64,000 bases of DNA from Saccharospirillum sp. MSK14-1 (lineage in GTDB: Bacteria > Pseudomonadota > Gammaproteobacteria > Pseudomonadales > Natronospirillaceae), in contig NZ_MIES01000026.1 in the NCBI RefSeq assembly GCF_003054965.1, forward strand, positions 186,001 to 250,000, read 5' to 3'. How positions within the stretch are numbered: the stretch's first letter is position 1; each line of letters starts with the position of its first letter. A program made the translations under genes and the position numbers. Below the pieces are notes generated by a model. The model was not told the DNA's origin. It did no database searches and saw only the letters and a list, made by a program, of their open reading frames with translations. Positions 9,850-19,181 of the stretch are shown here, one piece after another.

Positions 9850-9984
9850 CGGTTCGCCATTAGCCTAGCATCAAAACAGCACCGACCCGATTTTGAACGC
9901 TGGGTTGTGCGACTAGAAAGGCGGTCAGCGGCCCGATATGCTCGATCTCTTTGCCACCACCGCACCCTTCAGGAGCTGACTGCC

Positions 9985-11337
9985 ATGTCCCAGCCTGAGT
10001 TTCCGTTTCAGTTACCCAGCCAACCAGAGCACGCCAATCCTCTGCCCGATGCCTGCGATGTTGTGATCATCGGCGGCGGTGTCATTGGCGTCATGACCGC
10101 CTGGTTCCTCAATCGCAAAGGGCTCAAGGTGGTGCTGTGCGAGAAAGGCCGCATCGCGGGTGAACAGTCTTCACGCAATTGGGGCTGGGTGCGTCAGCAA
10201 GGACGCGACTTGCATGAACTGCCCATCATGATGGAAGCCAACCGCCTGTGGCAGCAGTTATCGGCCGAGTGCGATGAAGAGTTAGGCTTTCGTCAGACCG
10301 GCATTCTTTATCTGGCCGAGAGTGAAAAAGAACTCGCTCAATTTGAACACTGGCACGGCCAGGCGGTTACTCAGGGGCTGGACACCCACCTGCTCAGTCC
10401 GGCGCAACTGAAAGCGCATCTGCCGAGCTACAACACGCACTGGTTTGGCGGGCTCTATACTCCTGGCGATGGCCGCGCTGAGCCGTGGCAAGCGGTGCCG
10501 TCTTTGGCACGCGCGGCGGCCAAAGCGGGAGTAACGATCGTTGAGCAATGCGCGGTGCGCACGCTGGAAACGCAGGCCGGTGAATTAACGGCGGTGGTGA
10601 CCGAGAAGGGCACCGTGAAATGCGAGCAAGCGGTGCTGGCTGGCGGTGCCTGGTCGAGCCTCTTTGCACGTAACGCGGGCATTCGCATTCCGCAGTTGTC
10701 GGTCAAAGCAACGGCCGGTGCGACCACCGCATTGCCGGACTTTTACGACGGCCAAATCGGCAGCCCTGACTTTGCATTACGTCGTCGCCTGGATGGCGGT
10801 TACAACATCGCGCCGGGTTACGACCGAGGGTTTTATATCGGCCCCGATGCGTTTCGCAATCTCGGTTATTACCTGCCACAGCTGCGGCGCGATTTCTTCG
10901 GCACGAAACTCTATCCGGCAGCGCCCAAACATTTCCCCGACAGTTGGGGCGGCACGCGGCGCTGGAGTGGCGAGCAACCCAGTCCGTTTGAGCGACAACG
11001 CATTCTGAACCCCAAACCCAATTTAAACGCGTTGCAAAAAACGTTGCGGCAAATTCAACAAGCGTTTCCGGGGTTCGCCGATGCGCAGATTCGTACCGCC
11101 TGGGCTGGCATGATCGACACCATGCCGGACATCTTGCCCATTGTGGATCGCGTGCCATCTTGCCGGGGTCTGGTCATTGCCACTGGCATGAGCGGTCACG
11201 GCTTTGGGATTGGGCCGGGAATGGGTCGAGTCGTGGCAGATCTCGTGACAGAACAGCCCATCGGCCACGACCTCAGCCGTTTCCGTTTTGATCGGTTCAG
11301 TGATGGTTCGAAGGTTGAGTTGAGCCCGGCGTTTTAA
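9985..11337 (+). CDS. FAD-dependent amino acid dehydrogenase/oxidase (DAO domain)
   Basis: A 450-residue flavoprotein of the DAO family. The dinucleotide-binding motif 'VVIIGGGVIGVMTAWFL' is near residue 30, followed by 'SSRNWGWVRQQGRD', which is typical of DadA/PuuB-like enzymes acting on D-amino acids, secondary amines or polyamine derivatives. A C-terminal 'GLVIATGMSGHGFGIGPGMG' closes the FAD site. The ATG at 9985 is chosen for its AGGAG at 9971-9975. The neighbouring divergent PLP enzyme suggests a small amino-acid catabolic pair; the substrate cannot be read from sequence. Confidence 0.8.
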   Translation: MSQPEFPFQLPSQPEHANPLPDACDVVIIGGGVIGVMTAWFLNRKGLKVVLCEKGRIAGEQSSRNWGWVRQQGRDLHELPIMMEANRLWQQLSAECDEELGFRQTGILYLAESEKELAQFEHWHGQAVTQGLDTHLLSPAQLKAHLPSYNTHWFGGLYTPGDGRAEPWQAVPSLARAAAKAGVTIVEQCAVRTLETQAGELTAVVTEKGTVKCEQAVLAGGAWSSLFARNAGIRIPQLSVKATAGATTALPDFYDGQIGSPDFALRRRLDGGYNIAPGYDRGFYIGPDAFRNLGYYLPQLRRDFFGTKLYPAAPKHFPDSWGGTRRWSGEQPSPFERQRILNPKPNLNALQKTLRQIQQAFPGFADAQIRTAWAGMIDTMPDILPIVDRVPSCRGLVIATGMSGHGFGIGPGMGRVVADLVTEQPIGHDLSRFRFDRFSDGSKVELSPAF

Positions 11338-11418
11338 TGTAACCACTGCCTGAGCGCCTAGCTTGGCCGGCCCGACTGGCGGCAATGATGGGCGCGACTC
11401 ACCCCGCTGATCGACAAA

Positions 11419-12060
11419 TTACGGCTGCAACCGCTCAACCTGCCACTGAGATCCTTCACGTCGATAGATAAACCGATCGTGCAAACGTCCGCCCCGGCCC
11501 TGCCAGAATTCTATCTGCTGCGGCTCCACTGCAATGCCACCCCAAAACGGCGGTAACGGAATTTCCTGCTGGTCGGCAAAACGCGCTTCGGTGGCTGCAA
11601 ACGCCGCATCCAGATCTTCACGCGAGGCAATCGGCTGACTCTGCTGGCTGGTCCAGGCACCGATCTGACTGGCGCGTGGGCGGGAATGGAAGTACGCCGC
11701 GGAGGCTTGTTCGTCGATGCGTTTGGCCGTGCCGTACACCACCACCTGACGCTCCAGTGCCAACCAGCCAAAGTGCAAACTGACCTTGGCATTGGCGTCG
11801 ATATCGCGGCCTTTGTGGCTGTCGTAATTGGTGTAAAACACAAAGCCGCGCTCATCCAGCGCTTTGAGCAACACCACGCGCTGACTTGGTTGACCGGACG
11901 CATCGACCGTGGCCAGTGTCATCGCCGTCGGATCGGCACTGAGCTGCGCATCAACCGCCTGCTGCAACCAGCTTTCAAATTGTGCAATGGGATCTGCATT
12001 TAAGTCCGGACGATTCAGCCCGCCTTTTAAATAATCACGACGAATGTCATCGAGTTTCAT
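11419..12060 (-). CDS. pdxH: pyridoxine/pyridoxamine 5'-phosphate oxidase
   Basis: PdxH is an FMN enzyme oxidising PNP or PMP to pyridoxal 5'-phosphate, the last step of B6 synthesis and salvage. The 213-residue product starts 'MKLDDIRRDYLKGGL' and contains 'QRVVLLKALDERGFVFYTNYDSHKG', 'SRPRASQIGAW', 'PPFWGGI' and the C-terminal 'FWQGRGGRLHDR', all family signatures. The ATG at 12058-12060 has AGGAG with a 7-nt spacer; a longer in-frame reading upstream lacks conserved sequence. mutM lies 20 nt upstream on the same strand. Confidence 0.96.
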   Translation of the reverse strand: MKLDDIRRDYLKGGLNRPDLNADPIAQFESWLQQAVDAQLSADPTAMTLATVDASGQPSQRVVLLKALDERGFVFYTNYDSHKGRDIDANAKVSLHFGWLALERQVVVYGTAKRIDEQASAAYFHSRPRASQIGAWTSQQSQPIASREDLDAAFAATEARFADQQEIPLPPFWGGIAVEPQQIEFWQGRGGRLHDRFIYRREGSQWQVERLQP

Positions 12061-12080
12061 GCACGCTCTCCTCAGTGGCG

Positions 12081-12899
12081 TTAACGCGGCTGGCAGCTGG
12101 GGCAATAACAGGTACTGCGGTTGTTGGTGCGCATTTCCTTGATCAGCGTTGCACACCGTTTGCACGGCAACCCCGCGCGGCCGTATACGTTTAAAGACTG
12201 GGCAAAATAGCCTGGCTTGCCATCACCACCGACAAAGTCACGTAAGGTGGTACCGCCCTGGCTGATGGCCAATGCCAACACCTGCTTAATGGTATCGACC
12301 AGCCGTTCGCACTCAGCCTTAGTGATGCGTCCGGTTTGTTTATGGGGGTAAATACCGGCCAAAAACAACGCTTCATTGGCGTAGATGTTGCCAACGCCCA
12401 CCACAACCCGTGCGTCCATCAGGAAGGTTTTAATCTTGGTCTTACGTTTGCGGCTGAGTTGAAACAGATAGTCGGCGCTGAAGTCTTCGCCGAGTGGTTC
12501 TGGCCCCAAATGCGCGATCAGTTCATGACGGTCTATCGGCGCTTCGGTATAGAGCCAGGCACCAAAACGACGCGGATCGTTGTAGCGCAGCCGCACGCCG
12601 TTATCGAGTTCCAGGTCGAGATGGTCGTGTTTGCCGGGCGTCGGATCGTCGAGCAAGACACGCAAACTGCCCGACATGCCCAGATGAATGATCAGCACAC
12701 CGCGCTCCAGTTGAATCAGCAGATACTTGGAGCGGCGCTCTGTACCCAGAATTTTCTGGTCCTGAACCTGCGCCGGCATTTCCGGTGTCACCGGCCAGCG
12801 TAGCCGGCCATCGCGCACGGTTAACCGGGAAATACGGCGGTTCAGAATATGAGGTTCAACACCGCGTCGCGTGGTTTCGACTTCGGGCAATTCGGGCAT
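12081..12899 (-). CDS. mutM: formamidopyrimidine-DNA glycosylase (Fpg)
   Basis: This base-excision repair enzyme removes 8-oxoguanine and ring-opened purines and nicks the abasic site. The N-terminal 'PELPEVETTRRG' supplies the catalytic Pro and Glu after Met removal. 'GVGNIYANEALF' is the H2TH signature, and the C-terminal zinc finger has two CxxC pairs ('CKRC' and 'CPSC'). The length of 272 residues is normal. Upstream lies the rpmBG terminator, so mutM likely has its own promoter. pdxH follows closely and may be co-transcribed. Confidence 0.97.
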   Translation of the reverse strand: MPELPEVETTRRGVEPHILNRRISRLTVRDGRLRWPVTPEMPAQVQDQKILGTERRSKYLLIQLERGVLIIHLGMSGSLRVLLDDPTPGKHDHLDLELDNGVRLRYNDPRRFGAWLYTEAPIDRHELIAHLGPEPLGEDFSADYLFQLSRKRKTKIKTFLMDARVVVGVGNIYANEALFLAGIYPHKQTGRITKAECERLVDTIKQVLALAISQGGTTLRDFVGGDGKPGYFAQSLNVYGRAGLPCKRCATLIKEMRTNNRSTCYCPSCQPR

Positions 12900-12983
12900 G
12901 AAACAATCCGCTTAAAAACAAAGGTGACGCAGCAACGCGGCGATTATGGCACGGCCGCCAAGGTCCGCTCATCCATCAGACAC

Positions 12984-13020
12984 AAAAAAACCGACGCTGC
13001 AGAACAGGGTCGGTTTTTTT
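12984..13020 (-). terminator. rho-independent terminator of rpmB-rpmG
   Basis: An inverted repeat with A7-ACCGAC arms (12984-12995 and 13009-13020) has a T-run on either strand. It sits 17 nt past the rpmG stop and would end leftward transcription before mutM. Confidence 0.8.
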
Positions 13021-13036
13021 AACAGAAGGCCGCGAC

Positions 13037-13192
13037 TTACTTGATCTTGGCTTCTTTGAACATGACGTGCTTACGTACTACCGGATCAAATTTTTTGAAT
13101 TCCAATTTGTCGGGAGTATTACGCTTGTTCTTGTCGGTGGTGTAGTAGTAACCGGTACCGGCGCTGGACACCAACTTGATCTTATCACGCAT
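13037..13192 (-). CDS. rpmG: 50S ribosomal protein L33, cysteine-free type
   Basis: A 51-residue basic protein reading [20 protein letters not shown] at the start and ending 'VMFKEAKIK', the bacterial L33 pattern, including 'YYTTDKNKR' and '[10 protein letters not shown]'. It contains no cysteine, so it is the zinc-independent (C-minus) form. AAGGAG lies 7 nt before the ATG. It follows rpmB by 11 nt in the conserved rpmB-rpmG operon and ends at a clear terminator. Confidence 0.97.
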   Translation of the reverse strand: MRDKIKLVSSAGTGYYYTTDKNKRNTPDKLEFKKFDPVVRKHVMFKEAKIK

Positions 13193-13203
13193 GGCTAAGC
13201 TCC

Positions 13204-13440
13204 TTAGACCTTCTCGCCACGGGCACGAATGTCGGTCAGAACCGCTTCGATACCCTTCTTGTCGATGATGCGCATGCCTTTAGAAGAAACACGCAGTTTG
13301 ACGAAACGCTTTTCACCCTCAACCCAAAAACGGTGAGTGTGCAGGTTCGGCAGGAACCGGCGCTTGGTCTTGATTTGAGAGTGGGAAACGTTGTTCCCGG
13401 TTACGGGACGCTTACCCGTAACTTGGCAAATTCTGGACAT
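13204..13440 (-). CDS. rpmB: 50S ribosomal protein L28
   Basis: A 78-residue basic protein with the L28 pattern '[21 protein letters not shown]', '[15 protein letters not shown]' and '[16 protein letters not shown]'. L28 is a late-assembling large-subunit protein. A GGAGG site lies 10 nt upstream. The gene opens the rpmB-rpmG operon, has a good promoter about 150 nt upstream, and a long, hairpin-rich leader that could carry control elements. Confidence 0.97.
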   Translation of the reverse strand: MSRICQVTGKRPVTGNNVSHSQIKTKRRFLPNLHTHRFWVEGEKRFVKLRVSSKGMRIIDKKGIEAVLTDIRARGEKV

Positions 13441-13538
13441 GGTGCAATCGCCTCCGATTCTTCGGTCAGACCGACGTTATAGCTCGTGAAATTGGCTTCA
13501 AACATGAAGCCGGGAGTCCGTCCGGCACGCCGCCGACT

Positions 13539-13568
13539 GGCCCCGATCCGCCCTGTCGATCCGGGGCC
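13539..13568 (-). promoter_or_regulatory. strong hairpin in the rpmB 5' leader
   Basis: The arms GGCCCCGATC (13539-13548) and GATCCGGGGCC (13558-13568) pair with a single bulged base. The hairpin would start about 13 nt after the predicted transcription start. A second, smaller hairpin (GGCTTC/GAAGCC, 13494-13511) lies between it and rpmB. A role in control of rpmBG is inference. Confidence 0.45.
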
Positions 13569-13587
13569 CGGATAAAATGAGGCGCGT

Positions 13588-13616
13588 TTTATACCAGAAG
13601 GCCTGTATCAACTCAA
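13588..13616 (-). promoter_or_regulatory. rpmB: sigma-70 promoter of rpmB-rpmG
   Basis: On the minus strand TTGAGT and TATAAA are separated by exactly 17 nt. The predicted start near 13581 gives a leader of about 140 nt before rpmB. No other gene could use it in this orientation. Confidence 0.65.
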
Positions 13617-13658
13617 GCTTCCTGGCGAAACTTTGTTCACTTCTTGCGCAACACAGTA

Positions 13659-14336
13659 TCACCGCAACCAGCCGCGTTCGGCAAAGCTGACCACCACACC
13701 GGCCCCGACCACCAAGTGATCCAGCACCCGAACCTCGATGGCCTGTAATGAATCGACCAAACGTTCGGTAATGCGTCGATCAGCGTCACTGGGTTCGGCG
13801 ACACCGCTGGGATGATTGTGCGCCAGTATGACGGCAGCGGCGTTATGCGACAACGCCCGTCGCACCACTTCGCGCGGATACACCGCAGCGCCATCGATGG
13901 TACCGGTAAACAGCGGCTCATAGAGCAACACCCGATGCTGATTATCCAGCCAGATGCAGGCAAAGACCTCGTTCGGCAAGCTGCGCAATTGCGCCAGCAC
14001 AAACGAACGGGCATCGCCGGGAGAGGTGAGGGCGGGGCCGGTCCGCAGTTCATCCAGCAAATAGCGCCGACTCATCTCCAGCACCGCCTGCAATTGCACA
14101 AACTTGGCGCTGCCTAACCCCTTGCCTGCGCAAAAGGCGTTTTGATCGGCCGCCAGTAATGCGGCCAGGCTGCCATAATCATTGAGCAGCGTGCGCGCCA
14201 GGTCGACGGCTGTCAGCCCCGGAAGGCCGGTGCGCAAAAAGATCGCCAACAGTTCCGCGTCGGTCAATGAGGCCGCGCCGCGCTGCAACAGTTTTTCCCG
14301 GGGCCGTTCGGCCGCCGGCCAATCCTTGATCGCCAT
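13659..14336 (-). CDS. radC: RadC family JAB-domain protein
   Basis: A 225-residue protein with an N-terminal helix-hairpin-helix-like region ('[15 protein letters not shown]') and a C-terminal JAMM metal-binding motif 'HNHPSG' followed by a conserved Asp ('PSDADRRIT'), ending in 'VLDHLVVG'. The family resembles JAB1/MPN metalloproteases and was once tied to DNA repair; its cellular role is not settled. AAGGAG lies 6 nt before the ATG. It is divergent from coaBC, as in many gammaproteobacteria. Confidence 0.94.
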   Translation of the reverse strand: MAIKDWPAAERPREKLLQRGAASLTDAELLAIFLRTGLPGLTAVDLARTLLNDYGSLAALLAADQNAFCAGKGLGSAKFVQLQAVLEMSRRYLLDELRTGPALTSPGDARSFVLAQLRSLPNEVFACIWLDNQHRVLLYEPLFTGTIDGAAVYPREVVRRALSHNAAAVILAHNHPSGVAEPSDADRRITERLVDSLQAIEVRVLDHLVVGAGVVVSFAERGWLR

Positions 14337-14427
14337 CCCTGTCTCCTTATCGTCCTACCGTGGACTCTGAGCACAACCACCCCCATGTGGTATTCTCGCG
14401 CTCTATTTTGAAAGGTGGGCCTTGGGC

Positions 14428-15654
14428 ATGCAAACACTGGTCGGAAAACGCATCGTGGTCGGTATCACCGGCGGCATCGCGGCTTATAAATCGGCTGAGC
14501 TGGTGCGCGAGCTGATTCGTGCCGGCGCCGAGGTGCAAGTGGTCATGACCGAAGCGGCTCAGGAATTTATCACGCCACTGACGTTGCAAGCGCTCAGCGG
14601 CCACCCGGTCCACCGCAGTCTGCTCGACGAAGAAGCCGAGATGGGTATGGGTCACATTGAGCTCGCGCGCTGGGCCGATCTGTTATTGGTTGCCCCGGCA
14701 ACGGCCGACTTTATTGCGCGCCTGGCATCGGGCATGGGCAATGATTTACTGACCACCCTCTGCCTGGCCACCCGCGCGCCGCTGGCCCTGGCTCCGGCGA
14801 TGAATGAAAAAATGTGGCTCAACCCGGTCACTCAAGCCAATGTTAAGAAACTGACCGACCTGCAGCCCGACACGCTCTGGTTTGGCCCCGATGCCGGTCA
14901 GCAAGCCTGTGGCGACGTTGGTCCTGGGCGCATGTTAGAACCCGTCGGTTTAGCCGAACTCACGGCCCGGGCGTTTGCGCCGGGCTTTCTCAGCGGCCGC
15001 AAAGTGGTCATCACCGCAGGCCCGACCCGGGAAGCACTCGACCCGGTGCGTTATCTGAGCAATCACTCCAGCGGTAAGATGGGCTTTGCGCTGGCGGCCG
15101 CAGCCGCCGAAGCCGGTGCTGACGTCACCTTGATTGCCGGGCCAGTGCAACTTGCCACACCGCCGCGGGTTAAACGCCTCGACGTCACGACCGCACTGGA
15201 AATGAACGACGCGGCTCAGGAGGTTCTGGAGGCGGTGGATCTGTTTATCGCCACGGCCGCCGTGGCCGACTATCGGCCGGCTGACGTGCCGACGCAAAAA
15301 ATAAAAAAAGCCGAAGGTCAAAGCGGCCTGACGCTGGAATTGATTGAAAACCCGGACATCGTGGCCGGTGTCGCTGCGAGCACACAACGCCCCACCCAGG
15401 TGATTGCCTTCGCTGCGGAAACCGAGAACCTGGAAAACCATGCCCGCGCCAAACTGGAGAAAAAAGCCGTCGATTGGGTCGTCGCCAACGATGTCTCGCG
15501 CAGCGACATTGGTTTCGGCAGCGATCTGAACGACATCCTCTTGGTCAGCGCTTATGGCAGCGAACCTTTTGGCCCGGCCAGTAAAGCGCAGGTCGCCCGC
15601 TGGCTGATCGAACAATTTGCCACTCAACTGCCCCCGATACAGGACATCGAATGA
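14428..15654 (+). CDS. coaBC: bifunctional phosphopantothenoylcysteine decarboxylase / phosphopantothenate-cysteine ligase
   Basis: CoaBC performs two consecutive steps of coenzyme A synthesis. The N-terminal flavoprotein decarboxylase has '[18 protein letters not shown]', the active-site His in 'GMGHIELAR', the 'PAMNEKMW' motif and the catalytic Cys in '[10 protein letters not shown]'. The C-terminal CTP-dependent ligase begins near '[17 protein letters not shown]' and includes 'AAVADYRP'. The ATG at 14428 is preferred over a TTG six bases upstream. Its stop overlaps the dut start in ATGA, indicating translational coupling. Confidence 0.97.
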   Translation: MQTLVGKRIVVGITGGIAAYKSAELVRELIRAGAEVQVVMTEAAQEFITPLTLQALSGHPVHRSLLDEEAEMGMGHIELARWADLLLVAPATADFIARLASGMGNDLLTTLCLATRAPLALAPAMNEKMWLNPVTQANVKKLTDLQPDTLWFGPDAGQQACGDVGPGRMLEPVGLAELTARAFAPGFLSGRKVVITAGPTREALDPVRYLSNHSSGKMGFALAAAAAEAGADVTLIAGPVQLATPPRVKRLDVTTALEMNDAAQEVLEAVDLFIATAAVADYRPADVPTQKIKKAEGQSGLTLELIENPDIVAGVAASTQRPTQVIAFAAETENLENHARAKLEKKAVDWVVANDVSRSDIGFGSDLNDILLVSAYGSEPFGPASKAQVARWLIEQFATQLPPIQDIE

Positions 15655-16109
15655 AGCACCGCCTGAAAATCAAACAACTCGACGCTCGCCTGGGCGACAG
15701 CATTCCTTTACCCAGCTACGGTACCGAAGGCTCAGCAGGCCTCGACCTGCGTGCTTGCCTGGACGAACCGCTGATGCTGGAACCTGGACAAACCACGCTG
15801 GTAGGCACCGGCTTAGCGATTCATATCGATGATCCTAACTACGCCGCCATGATTCTGCCGCGCTCCGGTCTGGGCCATAAACACGGCATCGTGCTGGGCA
15901 ACCTGGTCGGTCTGATCGATTCGGATTATCAAGGTGAATTGATGGTGTCGTGCTGGAATCGCGGTCAAACGACCTTCCAACTGGAGCCAGGCGAACGTCT
16001 GGCACAATTGGTTCTGGTACCGGTGGTGCAGGCGGAATTCGAATGGGTGGATGATTTTACCGCCAGTGATCGTGGTGCTGGCGGCTTTGGCCACACCGGG
16101 CGCCACTGA
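15651..16109 (+). CDS. dut: deoxyuridine 5'-triphosphate nucleotidohydrolase
   Basis: The homotrimeric dUTPase hydrolyses dUTP to dUMP, keeping uracil out of DNA and feeding thymidylate synthesis. All five motifs of the 152-residue family are seen, including 'GSAGLDLRA', '[14 protein letters not shown]', '[11 protein letters not shown]' and the C-terminal arm '[13 protein letters not shown]'. It overlaps the coaBC stop by 4 nt, the standard gammaproteobacterial arrangement. Confidence 0.97.
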   Translation: MKHRLKIKQLDARLGDSIPLPSYGTEGSAGLDLRACLDEPLMLEPGQTTLVGTGLAIHIDDPNYAAMILPRSGLGHKHGIVLGNLVGLIDSDYQGELMVSCWNRGQTTFQLEPGERLAQLVLVPVVQAEFEWVDDFTASDRGAGGFGHTGRH

Positions 16110-16128
16110 TCCCCGTCGCTTAAAAACC

Positions 16129-16989
16129 TCAGGTGAACAGCGAACGCCAGTACGCATCGGCGGGCTGTTCACCCAATTGCACCAATGCCTCGTCGAGCCG
16201 TTCTGGCTGACTGCCGTAACCGGCGATCAAATCATTGATTAAAAAGAAGCGCTGCTCCAGCTTCAGACGCACGCGCATATAGGCCGGCTCTTCCACGACC
16301 TTCAGTGGATAAATTCCCGTCGATAAATAGAACCGCGCGTAGTAACTGTAATTCAGCGCCACTTCGCCCTTGAGAATTCGGCGCACGGTGCGTTGAGTCA
16401 CGCTGAGAAACTCGGCAAATTCACGCCGGGTGAAACCGTTTTGGGTGATAAAACGCCGCATGGCCTCGGCAATCATCAAGTAATAGTCGCTGGAATAGAG
16501 GAAAGCGCGCGCCTCTTCCATCTCCTCGATGGAAATGTGCATCGAACGATCGATGTCGCGATGAATGGTGCGCGGGCAATCGTCAATTAAACCCCGCAAC
16601 GCTTCCGTCGATTGCGCTGACGGCACCCGCTGCAGCAACAACGCCAGTTTGATCTGACGAATGTTGCGGTAATCGCCGATCGGCAAATGCCCAAAATAAT
16701 CGGACTGCGCGAGGATATGCAGCGGCGACAACCCCATCACAAAGCTCCACCAGGCGATGATGTGCATGCGGTACTGGCGCTTGCCTTTTTCCATTTCCAG
16801 ATAGGTTTTCTTGGAAACCGACAACGCCTTAATCAACGCCGGTATTTTTTGTTGGTTCATATGACGAACCTGCGCCAAAAATGCACCAACGTTCTCGTTG
16901 AACTGACCTTCGATTTCGTTGAAGTCCACACCTTCAGGGGCGATGGGGTTTGAGCGTGAGTTCGGATTCATAGCCACCGTTGTTGTCAT
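16129..16989 (-). CDS. putative transcriptional regulator with two XRE-like helix-turn-helix segments
   Basis: I do not recognise a named family for this 286-residue protein. Residues about 50-90 ('QKIPALIKALSVSKKTYLEMEKGKR') look like an XRE-type helix-turn-helix, and residues about 185-230 ('GFTRREFAEFLSVTQRTVRRILKGEV') like a second one. The linker is helical and the C-terminus is unassigned. No membrane segment is present, so a cytosolic DNA-binding role is likely. A second ATG six residues in (MNPNSR) is an alternative start. It is convergent with dut. Targets cannot be inferred. Confidence 0.6.
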   Translation of the reverse strand: MTTTVAMNPNSRSNPIAPEGVDFNEIEGQFNENVGAFLAQVRHMNQQKIPALIKALSVSKKTYLEMEKGKRQYRMHIIAWWSFVMGLSPLHILAQSDYFGHLPIGDYRNIRQIKLALLLQRVPSAQSTEALRGLIDDCPRTIHRDIDRSMHISIEEMEEARAFLYSSDYYLMIAEAMRRFITQNGFTRREFAEFLSVTQRTVRRILKGEVALNYSYYARFYLSTGIYPLKVVEEPAYMRVRLKLEQRFFLINDLIAGYGSQPERLDEALVQLGEQPADAYWRSLFT

Positions 16990-17215
16990 CCGTTCAGATC
17001 GACCTCCGTGCCACCAGTACCATCCATTCGCAGCCGCCGTTTGGCGGCACGCTCCGTTGCAATCACGCTATCGGCAATAAGAGCCGTTCACAATACCGTC
17101 TTTGGGTAATTTGTTGTCATGCAAAACAGTTAAAACAGCCAATCGCCCATTCTAGAGCGGCTGCAAGGCGGACAGAAACGACACCTTTTTCAACAAAGAA
17201 TGTTAGGAATGGATG

Positions 17216-17236
17216 GCCGCCTCAGGACGAGGCGGC
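17216..17236 (-). terminator. perfect hairpin just past cpdB
   Basis: GCCGCCTC (17216-17223) and GAGGCGGC (17229-17236) pair perfectly around a 5-nt loop, 22 nt beyond the cpdB stop. No T-run follows directly on the minus strand, so it may act with Rho or as a 3'-end protector. The rest of the 16990-17258 gap shows nothing clear. Confidence 0.4.
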
Positions 17237-17258
17237 GAAAGGGGTGTTACACCGTGCC

Positions 17259-19181
17259 TCAGTCGAAGCGATAGAGGACAAACCCACTGTCTAATGGCCG
17301 CACCGGCGCGACCTGTTCAGGCATCAACCGTTCGGCCTGAGGCGAGGTTTGGAAAACCACTTCAGCGTTACCCCAGTCTGCAAAACGCCAATTGTTGTCC
17401 GCTGACGGATTCAGGGTGCCCTGGCTGAGCAGATAGTTGGCCACCACGTCGCGGTTCTTATCGGGCGCATCGATGACCACCGTTGAACCATCCAGGTTCG
17501 GGAATGAACCACCGCCACCGGCGCGATAATTATTGGTCGCCACCAGAAACCGCTGCTGACCGTCCAAAGGTTCGCCTTGGTAAGTCACCTCAATAATACG
17601 GTGCTCATCACCCACTTGGTTACCCTCGCTGTCATAGCGCGGCGGAACGGTGACATCGATGCGGTAATTCAAACCATCAATGACATCGAAGTTGTAACTG
17701 GGGAAGGCATCGTTCACCAGTGACTGCTGACCACTGGCTTGTGGATCAATGGTGTTGAACTGACCCGCGGCACGTTCCAGCCATTCCACAACCTGAGCAC
17801 CGCTGAGTTCAACGACTTTTAAGTCATTGGGATAGATGTACAGATCGGCGACGTTTTTCAATGCAATCGGTCCAGCAGGCACTTCGGTGTAATAATCGGC
17901 ACCGCCGCGACCCCCCGCCTTAAAGGGCGCTGCTGCCGACAAGATTGGCACCCCTTCGTATTCCGTACCCGCCACAATCTGTTCGACATACCAACGCTGA
18001 GCGTTGTTGACGATTTGAATCGAGGGATCGTCCTGCACCAATGCAAAGTAGGAATTGATGTTGGCCGTGGTTTCACCGACACGCTGCGCCATATAGTCCA
18101 GTGTGCCTTCGTGGTCATCGCGAACGGCACGAACAATTTCCGGTACCGCTTCCACCAGTGCCACCGTTTCACCATCGCGTCGCTCATAAATCGGCTGCGC
18201 CTGAGCCTGGCTGGCAACGATGGTCCAGTCGCCATTTTCACCTTCGAGCGTTAAATCAATGATGCCCAGATGACTGCCCCAGAAACCCGGCATAACCGAA
18301 GGCACACCGAAAAGGGTTCCGGCTTCGGCATCAACGCCTTCAATACCGTCATAACCCGGCCCCGGAAAAACACGGTGCGAATGACCGAACATAATGGCGT
18401 CTATGCCATCGACTTGCGCCAAATACCGACTGGCGTTTTCATCACGGCCTTCGCGCACACTGCCGCTGATACCGGAATGCGGAATGGCGACAATGATGTC
18501 AGCACCCTCTGCTTTCATTTGCGGGACGTACTTTTCTGCCGTTTCAATAATGTCGCGTGACTGAACTCGGCCAGTCAGATTGGCCTGATCCCACACCATG
18601 ATTTGCGGTGGCGTAAAACCGATGTAGCCAATTCGTAACCGATGCAGTTGGCCATTGGTATCGGCAACGGTTTTATCGAGAATGACGTACGGCTGAAAAT
18701 AGGGCTGGTCATTACTTGTGTCGTCGTCGCCATCATCAATCACGACATTGGCAACCACATACGGAAATTCTGCGCCCGCCAGCGATTGCTCAAGAAATTC
18801 CAGGCCGTAATTAAATTCATGGTTACCGATATTGCCGACATCGTAGTCGAGCAGATTCATGGCTTTAAACGCCGGATGAATCTGACCGTCTGCCAACGCA
18901 CGATCTTTGGCGATGTAATCGCCCAGTGGATTGCCCTGAATCAGGTCGCCGTTATCGACCAAAACCGAATTGGTCGCCTCCATACGCGACTGATTCACCA
19001 GCGCGGTCGTTCGCGCCAGGCCAACGGTGACGTTGGTTCGGTCGGAGTAATAGTCGTAATCGACCAGATGCATATGAATGTCGGTGGTTTCCATCAAGCG
19101 TAATTCCACCGTCGCCGCACCAGCGACACTGCTGCACCCAAGGGCGGCCAGCATGGCGAATCCTGTTGTCAGTTTGTTCAT
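17259..19181 (-). CDS. cpdB: bifunctional 2',3'-cyclic-nucleotide 2'-phosphodiesterase / 3'-nucleotidase
   Basis: This is a periplasmic enzyme that salvages nucleosides and phosphate from cyclic and 3'-nucleotides. Residues 1-22 are a signal peptide ending 'SVAGA'; a cysteine inside it ('LGCSS') is not a canonical lipobox. The metallophosphatase domain shows the metal ligands in order: 'TTDIHMHL', 'DNGDLIQGNPL', 'GNHEFNYG', 'IPHSG' and 'FGHSHRVF'. The C-terminal 5'-nucleotidase domain holds 'YIYPNDLKVVELSG' and 'ATNNYRAGGGGSFP'. The 640-residue length fits CpdB. It is monocistronic by appearance. Confidence 0.93.
   Translation of the reverse strand: MNKLTTGFAMLAALGCSSVAGAATVELRLMETTDIHMHLVDYDYYSDRTNVTVGLARTTALVNQSRMEATNSVLVDNGDLIQGNPLGDYIAKDRALADGQIHPAFKAMNLLDYDVGNIGNHEFNYGLEFLEQSLAGAEFPYVVANVVIDDGDDDTSNDQPYFQPYVILDKTVADTNGQLHRLRIGYIGFTPPQIMVWDQANLTGRVQSRDIIETAEKYVPQMKAEGADIIVAIPHSGISGSVREGRDENASRYLAQVDGIDAIMFGHSHRVFPGPGYDGIEGVDAEAGTLFGVPSVMPGFWGSHLGIIDLTLEGENGDWTIVASQAQAQPIYERRDGETVALVEAVPEIVRAVRDDHEGTLDYMAQRVGETTANINSYFALVQDDPSIQIVNNAQRWYVEQIVAGTEYEGVPILSAAAPFKAGGRGGADYYTEVPAGPIALKNVADLYIYPNDLKVVELSGAQVVEWLERAAGQFNTIDPQASGQQSLVNDAFPSYNFDVIDGLNYRIDVTVPPRYDSEGNQVGDEHRIIEVTYQGEPLDGQQRFLVATNNYRAGGGGSFPNLDGSTVVIDAPDKNRDVVANYLLSQGTLNPSADNNWRFADWGNAEVVFQTSPQAERLMPEQVAPVRPLDSGFVLYRFD

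Noticed and set aside
14950-15627. A 225-codon open reading frame on the minus strand
   Set aside because: It is antisense to the ligase half of coaBC, which has all expected motifs.
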